This document shows positions 46,372-56,397 of a stretch of 64,000 nt of DNA, one piece after another. The stretch covers positions 31,725,227 through 31,789,226 of the forward strand of contig OX421502.1 in the NCBI GenBank assembly GCA_949126835.1, given 5' to 3'. The notes below the pieces were generated by a model. That model was not told the origin of the DNA. It saw only the letters and a list, made by a program, of their open reading frames with translations, and searched no databases. The position numbers were made by a program, and so were the translations under genes. The first letter of the stretch is position 1, and each line of letters opens with the position of its first letter. The DNA is from Anisus vortex (Eukaryota; Mollusca; Gastropoda; Planorbidae).

Positions 46372-46410
46372 TTTGTTGGCAGCGCTATACAAATATTTTA
46401 ATTATTATTA
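46372..46410 (+). mobile_element. LINE 3' tail
   Basis: TTGTTGGCAGCGCTATACAA followed by ATATTTTAATTATTATTAC: same signature as 42298-42345 on the other strand. Confidence 0.5.
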
Positions 46411-47522
46411 CAAATAAGAAATACAAAGTTGATTCTGGAAAATTAGTAGGCCCATGGAACAAAATATTTATAGGGGATGATGTAAAAAATGTGTGAGAAA
46501 TAGAGAGTAGTTGTTGTAGAATTACTATATGGATAGAAGGTTTATAATATTGAGCCTGCAATTGAGCCAAAAGCACTGTAACCTATTGAGTTTAAGATGA
46601 TAATGAACAGCAGTACTGGATTGAATAGAACATAAAGATAATCTTATACATTTTTTGTTTGTTAATTGGATTGATAACACATATGGACACCCTGTAAATT
46701 AAACAATGGAGTGTTTATACTATACACTTTATATTTTGAATTGAAGTTTAAAATTTAAAAGCATGAATATGTGATGAGTTGTCTATCTTGGTTCTTTCAA
46801 TAATGTCTGAATCATTTGAAGTTATCTGTCCTATGAATTTGGCTGTGTGATGATTGTTTCTAGCAATAACTAAATGTTCCTGCCACATTTTTTCTCTAAG
46901 TTAATGTTGTTAGAATGGTTTTTCTCCTTTTAAAGCCTGTTACAAAATGTGTCCTTTTGACTCCAGCTGTCCACCCAATGCACATACATTGTGGAAACAA
47001 TAGTCTCTTGCTAGACATCAAATATTCATATTTACCAGAATTATAATTGTACTTTAGAAAATAAGTTTTAGTTTTTATTAATAAATATAGTTTGTTTTCC
47101 TAATTTAAGAGTTAGTCTAACTCGGCTTTTTGTGTTAGTTATTTAGTTGAAAGTTGATTTTTCTTGTATGATTATGATGTACATTTCTATATTTAACAAA
47201 ATTAATCTATACATTATTTTTTTGAAAGCATAGTTTACTTTAGATTTAAAAAAGCTCTGATTACAAATTTAGTCACATATTTTAATTTTAAAGATTTTTA
47301 TTTTTATATATGCTAATTTCATTCTTTATTTATGTTATTTTGTTCATTTTAATTTTCCCTTACAAATGACAGATTAAACATAGTTGGCATAATTGAAGTG
47401 AATCCAGACTTTTTGTTGGCTGACTTCTACTATGTCTTATTAATATTATTGTTGTTTTGCTTTTGGTCATAGCATTAGCATGCTTTTTTAAAAATTCCAT
47501 TATTGATATTTATTATTTTTAG
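46411..47522. other. Intergenic or downstream region, AT-rich
   Basis: No classified element or ORF of note. Confidence 0.4.
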
Positions 47523-47718
47523 GTGTGCTAAGGCATGCTATCGAATGCTAAGGCAGAATATTCTTCCCCCCACCTCCTACTCCTCCCTCCCCCTCAAGAA
47601 ACCCATCTCACATCACACACCTGCACTGACTGCTAGCTCCATGATGACAGAAGACGAGCGTGTTGTAAGACGATACCCGTATATGAATTCAGGTTTGGTT
47701 AGAAATCCTATGATGTGA
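47523..47718 (+). CDS. Exon-like terminal ORF, unknown protein (partial)
   Basis: A TATTATTTTTAG acceptor precedes an in-frame stretch of about 65 codons (phase 2 entry) ending in TGA at 47716-47718. Codon use (Lys/Arg mix, TCC/CCC-rich) and composition look coding and unlike the flanking AT-rich DNA: CAKACYRMLRQNILPPTS then SSMMTEDERVVRRYPYMN. No family is recognised. FHIP1 exons 4, 10 and 11 also end in phase 2, so an alternative last exon of FHIP1 is possible. It may equally be the last exon of an unseen gene or a retro-fragment. Confidence 0.35.
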
Positions 47719-47747
47719 AATTGACACAGTTATAGCCCTTACACCAG

Positions 47748-47775
47748 GGGGTTGGCAAACTTTTGCTAATTGTGT
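47748..47775 (+). mobile_element. hAT MITE left end, solo
   Basis: CCAGGGGGTTGGCAAACTTT then TGCTAATTGTG resembles the CAGGGGTCGGCAAACCTTTT end at 2350. A SINE follows immediately and no right end is found. Confidence 0.45.
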
Positions 47776-47995
47776 GCGGCAGTGCGTTTGGCTGGCGTAC
47801 ACAAGGCTCTGGGTTCGAATCCTGGTGAAGGCTAGCTGCATTTTTTCCTGGGACTCGAGGGTGTCACTGTGTCTACCCAGCTCTGATGGGTACCAAACTT
47901 TAGTTGGTAAAGTAAATGCGGCTAGGCATAGTGATGGCCACACAGAAGCTGGGGAACGCTGACACACCAGCTCTATGATGAATTTGGTCCTTTAT
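47776..47995 (+). mobile_element. SINE family A, sense copy
   Basis: GCGGCAGTGCGTTTGGCTGG, GGGTTCGAATCCTGGTGAAG, CTACCCAGCTCTGATGGGTA, TAGTTGGTAAAGTAAATGCG, then GGCCACACAGAAGC and GGGGAACGCTGAC. A short deletion removes the CTAGTATGCC segment. Confidence 0.8.
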
Positions 47996-48299
47996 GTATT
48001 TTACTTAACAAACTGTCTTAATTCTATTTCATTGTCGAGATAGCTCCTATTGTTTATCAAAATTTTTTGATGTTTCTTTATTAATTTGAGTAAGCTGAGT
48101 CTAAATGTAACATTTTTTTTTATTGCATCAACCGTTTGATCATAACGCCAAAAAATCAAAAAAACATAATTAACATTAATTGTATTGAATGGGATACAAC
48201 TTTAGTCAATATATAATAACATATACTAGTTCAAAATGTTACTGTTACAAAACATCATGTTACATCACGTTACATACACATATTACATAATGTTAACAG
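47996..48299. other. Intergenic
   Basis: AT-rich. Short ATGTTACATCACGTTACATA-type repeats near 48255-48280. No gene. Confidence 0.4.
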
Positions 48300-49163
48300 T
48301 AGTACGTGGTTTTCTTTTATGAAGATTGTCGTCATCGCGTATCAAACACTAGGTGTAGTCACCGATCATAGCTGCATCCCATCTGCCCTGGTATCTTTTC
48401 TCCATTGCAAGAATATCCTGATGAAAACGTTCTCCGTGCTATTCACTCACATCACCCAAATTTGGTCTGAAAAATTCCAAGTGTGAATGCAGCTAATGCA
48501 GCTTTATTGACATTCTGCATTTCATATCTGCATACCGTACAATTTAAGTTTTCCACTAGCTCTTTGTAGTTATTACTCTTTTATTTTTGCCTAAAAAACT
48601 ATGAACATGTTTAAACGCAATCCATGCCTCCTTTTCAACAGCAAACATTTTGTCCTCTAGTTTCTTACATGCCAACGTAACTTTATAACTTTAATCTGTG
48701 GACCAACGAATATAGCCTACTTGCTGAAATTCTGACACCTTTGGAAACATCTGCCGAATATGCTGGAACGCTGCACTAGCTGGGTTTAATGCTTTGACAA
48801 ATTGTTTGAAAAGACCTAGTTTAATGTGAAGGGGTGGTAGTAAGATATTATCAACAGATATCAGGCCCCCTTATGGTTCGTCGGTTCAATCCATATTCTC
48901 GGAATTGCAAAGGTCATTGACTTTCGGATTCCACACAGCCATCCTTCCAGAGTTGATCTGCTGCCACTACAGTAGTGTAGTCCCCACGATTTGTCCAGAT
49001 CTTTCATAGCCATGCCAAAAAAAGCATGATATGCAGTATAGAATTGCGTACCACTGACAATCTTATGTTTAATTTGTGTTGGACTAATACTTATATAGTA
49101 ACCACAAAAATAACAGAATGAGTCAGGACAAGTCTTGCAGGATCTACTAGACATATTCACCAC
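48300..49163 (-). pseudogene. Decayed copy of a widespread uncharacterised metazoan protein
   Basis: The minus strand from 49163 keeps one frame for about 100 codons: CKTCPDSFCYFCGYY (paired CxxC), AYHAFFGMAMKDLDKSWGLH, GWLCGIRKSMTFAIPRIWIE and PTNHKGA. Lower down, in broken frames, are LLPPLHIKLGLFKQFVKALN, KEAWIAFKHVHSFLG and HGERFHQDI, then MEKRYQGRWDAAMIGDY. This order (CP..FCY.CG, KSW.PH, P..WREP..H, LPPLHIKLGL, GERFHQD, YQGRWD..M..DY) is a pattern I recall from multi-copy uncharacterised proteins in arthropods, cnidarians and molluscs. The function is unknown; the multi-copy habit suggests a mobile-element origin. Internal stops make this copy non-functional. Confidence 0.7.
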
Positions 49164-50686
49164 TTCATATAACAGTTGTAATTAGTTAAAATGAAAACAA
49201 ACAAAAGAATATAGTTAAAATCAGAATATATAAATATATATATAATGTTATAAATGCATTACACATATATACGAAAACTCAAAAAAATACTTTATGCTTT
49301 TTCTCAAGAAATCTTGATGATAGAACTAGAACAAAACCAATGGTAAGGGCCTACCATTGAAATCAGCATACCAAAATTATATAAAAAACATAAAAACATT
49401 AACATAAACAAAAATGTTTCATGGTGTTATACATTAAATATATTTTATTAATTATATTTTTATCTCATTTTTACTGGAGATATTCTCTTTTATTGTATAC
49501 CACACTGTCCCGTATGCCGTTTCAGCGTTCGTAAAGCTGATTAGTTACATAGTAATCATTCACACTGGGTAGTTAATGTGATGTTTAAAAATGTAGGCCT
49601 ACATATAAATTATATAATCATATAATATTTATTTGATTTTTAACTATCTTTAATAGTTTGATAATGTTATAGTTATAAATTGTAAGTTATTTATGCTTTT
49701 ATAAAAGAATAATAATATGAAACATATTAGAGCAAAGAAAATGGTTTTATTATCTCCCTTTTATTAAAATACAGTTTTCAAATTAATTTGATTCTATTAT
49801 GATAGCGATGCTAAAAAAAAAGTTCTGTTCATTTAATATAACTAATATTATTTTATATATTTTTTTTATATAGAATCTAAATAAAAAACTTGCTGCATTT
49901 TAAAATGGTTATTATCACGCCACTTAAAAAAAAAAGATCCACATCTAAGACGGTTGTAGTTAGATAAAGGATGTGGTATGAAAACACGAGTCAATGAATG
50001 TCAAAGTCTTACCATTGTTTATCAAACTCTGAAACTCTATTCTCTATTTATCTTAATGTATGCCATAAATTAGGGAAGTAACTACATGTAGTTAAGTGTT
50101 TTGAAATTAAATTCATGGCAAGATATGTCCAGCTTCAATGCAAATCCATTCCAGTTCAATAGCTGTTTGACCCGGTCTTTGTAAATGCAAGTTCAACTCA
50201 ATGAAATATTCGCTGCCATTCAGAATAGTCGATTTCAACAGTTAGTTCTCCTCATTCAATACCGGAAACACAATTCAGCAAGAAACACTTCTTGGAGGTC
50301 TCTCGCGTGCCATTTTAAAATCGCCCTGCATGTCAAGTCTAGATCTCGTATGTTAGGTTGAAATCTATTTCAATCTCAATTAAAAAGAGTATATTTTTAA
50401 AATGCCACTCTTACCAGTAGACTTTAATTTATGGTCTGTGTTGACTGAGCACATAGAAATATATTTATATTTATACACACACATTTACTTATACACACAC
50501 ACAGGGTGGAGAAGTACTGTTAGTATGTTGTCGTTTGTTAATCATAGTTAAGGGTTGTGCAACGGTGTCAAAATTATAATGAACAACACCTATAGATTAA
50601 CAGATGATAATCATGTACACTCTATAACAACTGTTGAGATGGAGAAATCAAATATTGGCACTGGTAATACGAATGTTGTTCATTAT
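49164..50686. other. Intergenic AT-rich sequence
   Basis: No gene is recognised. An (ACAC)n run lies near 50473-50505. Confidence 0.45.
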
Positions 50687-51648
50687 TTATACAAGTTTTA
50701 TTAGGCACACTATAGGATGTTTGTTCAATGTAGTGGCATTACCATACCAGCAGGTGATTGCAAAGGGGATGCTGCTACCAACAGTCACCGTGTAAAATAG
50801 ATTCATGATGATCTTGTCTATATAAAATTTATTTTGTTTACTAAGACATAAAAGTCTTTGGTGGATTTTCATACAGAGGCTTTTGGCAGTGGTCAGACTA
50901 AGATAGCTTGTCATTGATTGTAACGCCAAGATATTTATATTGTGAGACTTGATCTATTATTTGGTTATTTATTTGTAAATCGGCCAGCTTGCCCTTTTCC
51001 TTCCGAAAGTCTACAATCATTTCTTTCGTTTTTGTGCTATTCAATTTCAGGAAGTTGTCTCCACACAATTTGTAGAAAACTGAAACAAATCGTTCCGTGA
51101 TAGAGACTGTCGTCACTGGAAACAGATATAGATGGCATAATATAGAACTGGAGAGAGGACGCACTCTTATTTCTGATGTACATCAACTCTACGCTGAAAA
51201 ATTGAGGGCGGTTTATCAAAAATTGCATGACCCAGGCTTGGATGCGTTGAGTGACATTTAAAGCAGATAGTTTCTGTATTATAAGGTATGGTTAGATGGT
51301 ATTGAAGGTAGATAAGAAGTCAATGAAGAGTATTCGGTTATAATACTTTAGTGCAGGGGTCGGCAACCCACGGCACGCGTGCCATACTTGGCACGCAGAG
51401 CAATTTTCAATGGCACGCGAAAGCCTCCAAAGAGAGCAAATCAAGATTCTTCTACAAGAAATTGAGTACTAGAAAAAGGTGACGCTTAGGCTGTTGGCAC
51501 GCTGAATGAATTAGAAATCTAACTTTGGCACACCGCTATCAAAAGGTTGCCGACCACTTCTTTAGTGTATTCAGCTGGTGGTACAGCCTTTCTAACATTA
51601 ATACAATGGCATCCTCTGTGCTTGAAGGCTTTTTTTTAAATAAGCAAA
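50687..51648 (-). pseudogene. LINE reverse-transcriptase fragment interrupted by a MITE
   Basis: Minus sense from 51648: STEDAIVLMLERLYHQL, then, after removing the MITE and one target copy, YYNRILFIDFLSTFNTI (RT motif A). Then come SALNVTQRIQAWVMQFLINR, FLKLNSTKTKEMIVDFRK, QINNQIIDQVSQYKYLGVTI and KSLCMKIHQRLLCLSKQNKF. A frame change lies near 51110-51160, where the YxDD region should be. The K-T-K-E-M-I-V-D-F-R and Y-K-Y-L-G motifs place it among Rex1/CR1-like non-LTR elements. The pseudogene ends near 50690 without a recognisable tail. Confidence 0.8.
51354..51559 (-). mobile_element. hAT-type MITE inside the LINE, 206 bp
   Basis: The CAGGGGTCGGCAACCC end and its inverse GGTTGCCGACCACTT (two changes) are flanked by an exact 8-bp duplication, CTTTAGTG (51346-51353 and 51560-51567). 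Removing the element and one duplicate restores a continuous RT reading frame. It is a relative of the MITE at 2350-2532 in the opposite orientation, with extra GGCACGC motifs. Confidence 0.9.
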
Positions 51649-51691
51649 TTGGTGGGGGATCAAGGCTTGAGTGTACTTCTGTCAATAAACG

Positions 51692-51748
51692 TCTAAGAAT
51701 AATTCTTCTTTATAGGAATAGCGTCTGTAATATATAAGATAAGATTTT
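51692..51748 (-). repeat. Repeat R1 end fragment
   Basis: GTCTAAGAATAATTCTTCTT, TATAGGAATAGCGTCTGTAA, TATATAAGATAAG. Confidence 0.7.
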
Positions 51749-52149
51749 TCTTGTCCGAAAGTTTTAGACTATACATAAGTCGTAACAACAGAGTACTAGT
51801 GCTGCCTGTATTATACATTAGTATTCAAAGTTATTTTTTAAAATATAACATGCTTTTGCTTACGATTCCTCACCGTATCATGTTATAATGACTCAGATTG
51901 CACACATTTCATGCATTACTTTTATTAACGCCCAAGTCATAAGAAACCACGTGACCCTTTTAATACAATTTCATTAAATTTCATTAAATTACGTCATTGT
52001 TTATGGGAGATTTTGACGGTTATCCCGTTTGCTACCACCTAACCTTTTTTTCTCAATCAACACCGGTAGTTCCAAACTCTAATTCACTTTAAAAGAAGAA
52101 CCAAGAGAAAGTAACTCTGGTCTCCTTTTTATTTTTCGACTTCGTCTCT
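51749..52149. other. Intergenic
   Basis: No feature recognised. Confidence 0.4.
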
Positions 52150-52157
52150 CTCTATGT

Positions 52158-53496
52158 CAGCGGTTCCCAGCCTGTGGGTCGCGACCCCATTAGGGGTCGA
52201 ACGACTATTTCATGGAGGTCGCCAATGACCTTTTGATAATAGTGCGCCAAAGTGGGATTTCTAATTCATTCAGAGTGCCAACAGCCTAAAAGTCACCTTG
52301 CTTTAGCATTCTATTTCTTATTCTTATAGAAGATACTTTAATCATTTTTTAGGAGTCTTCTGCGCGCCATACGAGTACCCGGCGTAATGACATCAGCTCA
52401 CCAACCCCGTCTTTAAACAGTCGCGAAAACAGTCGAATTACAATTTCACACTGAAGTCAGATGGCTGTCGAGAGGAAAAATGTAAAAACGTGTTTTGAGC
52501 TTCGTGATAAACTCAGAACTCTTTAACTTTAAAACAATAATAATGGTCATTTCTTAAAGAAAAGCAAGGCAACAGTTCAAAGCACTTTATGGCGATAAAA
52601 GTGAACTGAAGAATATAACTTACTGTGTTGATATCTTTGAAATCTTTTAATGAGTAAAATGTATAACTGCAAGGACCAGTTAATTTTTGTAATTTGTCAA
52701 TTTGTCTGAAAAGATCGGATCATTCCAAATAAAACTTATCTTTGGCATAAAAAATTGGATGTAAATAAAATGTAGATTTAGCTTAATTTATCTGCTTTCT
52801 TCGAGAAACATGACATTGAACCAGATAAAAGGATTACGATAATGATTTTTACGATAATGATTTTTGTGAAAGAACTTTTGCACAAGCTTGCAGACGAAAT
52901 TTCATCGTACCTTTCAATTTATCTAACACTCCATTTGCACTTGAAAGAAAGTCATGCAAAGTCAAATTTGAAAATACTCCTGAGACAATACAATAGAAGT
53001 TTATTTATTTTATTAACAAATAATTTCTCTATAATGCCAATTACACAATTCAGGATCAGGTGTTTGCAGTCATATACTATTCTGTCTGAGACTGTGTTGC
53101 GCCTTCTTCTTCCATCTCCAACATTGTTTGTGAAAGGACTTTCCAGTTTATTGATTATTAAATCTAAATACAGAAGTAGACTTGTTGTGAAAGATGTTCG
53201 TTGTGTTAGCTGATGACAAAGACGTAATCTCAATCTTAGCTCTGACGTTGTGATATAATTAGAAATAAATATTTCACAATATATAATTTCAAATGGATTT
53301 TTGTGATTAAACACTGTGCTTTAATTATTTTCAATTTGTAACAATAAATACATCTTGCATATGAGATATTTACATTACACTTTATAACAGTAGCACATTA
53401 CAGTTATAAGGTAGCGACAAAAAAAAAGTTTGGGGTCGCCATAACGAGAAGAGCTGTATAATAGGGTCGCGGCATTTAAAAGGTTGGGAACCACTG
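52158..53496 (+). mobile_element. Chimeric hAT (Buster-like) element with transposase remnant, 1.34 kb
   Basis: The termini are CAGCGGTTCCCAGCCTGTGG and GGTTGGGAACCACTG. An exact 8-bp duplication, CTCTATGT, flanks it (52150-52157 and 53497-53504). At 52842-53213 a frame encodes the C-terminal part of a hAT transposase: SETVLRLLLPSP, then LSSLLIIKSKYRSRLVVKDV, the dimerisation region of ZBED5-like proteins, with upstream RRNF/PF motifs frameshifted. Between 52229 and 52390 the sequence (TTTTGATAATAGTGCGCC, AAAGTGGGATTTCTAATTCA) is instead the interior of the other MITE family (see 2365-2420). The element is inactive. Confidence 0.85.
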
Positions 53497-53504
53497 CTCT
53501 ATGT

Positions 53505-54031
53505 GATGTAGCCAGTGGCGAACCCTGCGATAGCAGACAGGAGAATTCAATGGGAAATTACTCATTCTTTTAATTCAGTTTATATAGACCCCCATCGGCA
53601 GCTAGATAGCCTCCCTGTCCATGAGCCATCGCCAGAACTCTCCCCCCTCCCCGCAAATCGACCGGGTAAGGAGACTGTGTTTCCATCAAGCGGTACAAAA
53701 TAAATCTATAATAGTACATATTGAACGATAAAAGGGCAGCAGTAGAGCACTCTAAGGTACAATTAGATTCCCTTCGATTATTCCCTTCGATTATTCCCCC
53801 TTTAATCCGTAGAGTAGTTTATGATTCTGTGTGGAGATAAAAAATAAAACGGCTAAGTTTGTGTAAGAGTTCTTATAGAAATGTTTTTGGGAAAACTATA
53901 ATTAATTAAGCCATTTACAAACATTACAGAAAAGCGAAATCTTAAGCTGACGAGCGAAATGCCAGGTGGACCACTCATTAATGAAAAGCTAATTTAAGAA
54001 TGTGTGTGCTTTGGGAAAACGAAAATAATTA
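53505..54031. other. Intergenic
   Basis: A GCCAGTGGCGAACCC motif at 53510 may be another transposon end. No gene. Confidence 0.4.
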
Positions 54032-54039
54032 GTCTAGTG

Positions 54040-54429
54040 CAGAGGTCTCAAACACGTGGCCCACCAAGTGAATTTTTATGGCACGCCAGTATGCTTAAAG
54101 AAAAAAAATGTAGCATACTATTCGTGAAATTCAGACAGCTAGTACTGATTCACAGTCATCAAATTTTATTGTTAATTTATATACGTGGCATGCTTATTAA
54201 AATAAAATCTGTTTGTAAGTCTAAATCGTAAATTGGCATTGGCAGAGATCTTTTTATTATTAGTGATAAGTAGTAAAATGAGTTAAGATGTATGAAGTGT
54301 TTTTTTTTTTGTTTACCAAAGTCGGGTTGTTGGAAAGAGCGGGGGGGGGGGGGGGGTGGCGGTCACACCTCTGACACATCTCTTAAGTGATAAATTGGAA
54401 CATGCCTTCATCTGAGTTTGAGACCCCTG
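54040..54429. mobile_element. hAT-type MITE (CAGAGGTCTCAAAC family), 390 bp
   Basis: The ends are CAGAGGTCTCAAAC and GTTTGAGACCCCTG. The flanks are GTCTAGTG (54032-54039) and GTCTAGTA (54430-54437), a duplication with one mismatch and central TA. It contains GTGGCCCACCAAGTGAATTT and a G-homopolymer near 54340. Confidence 0.85.
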
Positions 54430-54437
54430 GTCTAGTA

Positions 54438-55765
54438 TGTGTGTGTGTGCCCCACACTGTGTGGGGGGGGGGGGGAATAGGTAAAAAGTCTGAACCTGTT
54501 TACTGTTAAGAAAAAAATAGTAACCAGGTCATATTTTAGACCTCTTTCAACCGGATTACGAAGAATATTAGTAATTTTAAAGGAGTTCCCACCAATCCCA
54601 GAAATAATCCAAGATGTAAAATGCTAATTTTTATAAATGATTTGATAGCAATGGTCTTCATTGCACTTGGTTGGATGCTCTCGGTTTGAAACAAACTTTG
54701 ATATATTCTGAATGGCGCATTCATATGGTGAATTTAGTTGATCATTTATCTTGTGAATTCAACTGGCCCATTCATCTGGTGAAATCATCATTTCTTAAAG
54801 TTTAATAAATTCGCGACGTTAAAGCATCAATCATCAATTATAAATGACATTTTTTGGCCTACTTAAAATATAGTCATTCTGCATCGTTTTTCTCGTTTTT
54901 CTTCCTTGTTTTAACCCATTCATCCTCGTTTTAATTGATTCTTTCTCGTTTTTCTCATTCTTCCTTGTTTTTACTCATTTTTTTCTCGTTTTTACCCATC
55001 CTGCCTCGTTTTTCTAGATTTCTCGATTTTTTGTTCTCTGCAATCTAATCACACACACACACACACAAACAAACATTACACTATCCCCCTATTACAGCTT
55101 TTTTTTTTCTTTCTTTACTATTCATATCACATCAATTTTGTCCTTTCCCGTTAAAAAAAAAAAATAATTGTTTACCAATAAAAAAAAATTTGCCTTTAAA
55201 GTCAGGCGCAACTGTGTCCCAGTCCTATTATCTCAGAAGCAAGCAGCGGTGCCAGATTTTTAACGTCATTTTTTTTATACCATACAATCGGTTGCCAGGG
55301 AGGCGTTTGACCATTCATACGGCCAAAACAAACTTAAAAAAATAATGCTGTTTAGTTTTTGTGTACGTCTATAAAGTAATTAGATTCAAATTGGTTTAAA
55401 AAAAACCAACACAATGTTTATTCTTTAAAAAAAAATAATTAACTCTTTAAAATTCTTCTAGGTGAGAATTGCTTCACATATTTTGTCTCCAATTGATTTC
55501 ATTTTTTTGAAAAAAAACTTAAAAATAAAATAGACTGTCAGTGTGAATCGTTTGAAATAGTGTTAGGAACTGTCCATAAATGACGTCAGGCAATTCCAGC
55601 TAATTTTTTTAAACCCCCATTCTCTCCCCCATAGTCACAAAAAAAATAAAAAAACATTTTACCAACAAGGCCCATGACTTCAGATAAACATACACCATAA
55701 ATATTTTTTATTTCAAAATTAGCATGGTTCAAGTCATTGTCGTATAGGTATTATTAAATAAAAGT
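54438..55765. other. Intergenic with degenerate TTTTTCTCG repeats
   Basis: At 54885-55030 a roughly 20-35-bp motif around CTCGTTTTTCTC / CCTTGTTTTTACTCATT recurs. (CA)n at 55051-55067; several poly-A runs. No gene. Confidence 0.5.
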
Positions 55766-56035
55766 ATCCGGTCGAACCAAATTAATCCATAGGGCCGGTG
55801 ACGCAGCGTTCACCAGTTTCAATGGCCACGGCGTACTAGTGGATTGTGTTACCAGCACAATGCCCAGCCTCTTTTACTTTACCCTAACTGTAGTCCGGTA
55901 CCCATCACAGCTGGGTAGAGTCAGGGAGCCTACCCTACATACACAGAAACACATTTTGGTCTTCACCAGGATTCGAACCCAGGACCTTTGGTACGCGAGC
56001 CGTACGCTCTGCCGCTCGACCACCGTGTCCCACCG
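55766..56035 (-). mobile_element. SINE family A, near full length
   Basis: Reverse copy with GTATCCGGTCGAACCAAATT, AATCCATAGGGCCGGTGACG, GCGTTCACCAGTTTCAATGG, TTTACTTTACCCTAACTGTA, then GGATTCGAACCCAGGACCTT, TGGTACGCGAGCCGTACGCT, CGACCACCGTGTCCCACC. Confidence 0.85.
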
Positions 56036-56397
56036 TATAATTATTACAATAAACATTATTGTTACTGTATTTAACGATGTAAATTTTTGGCATATTGTAC
56101 ATTTCATTGAAAAGATGCAAACCTTTTTTGTGACGTCTCATTGTTTAGGCACTTTGACGTATCATCACAGATGTTTGATAGAACCTCATTCAGCCACCAG
56201 GTGATTGATGTCATTTAGGGACAGCCCCTTTGTTTTTTCTCTAAGTAATTCATATTTATTATAACAAAGCTAAATTAATTAATAAAAAATTAATTGGTTT
56301 TCAACCTTTTGTATTTTTACGTAAACAGAAAACAAAACAACATAATGCGCGGACCGCAGTTATATACGGTTGTATACATTGTATAAACATGAAAAAC

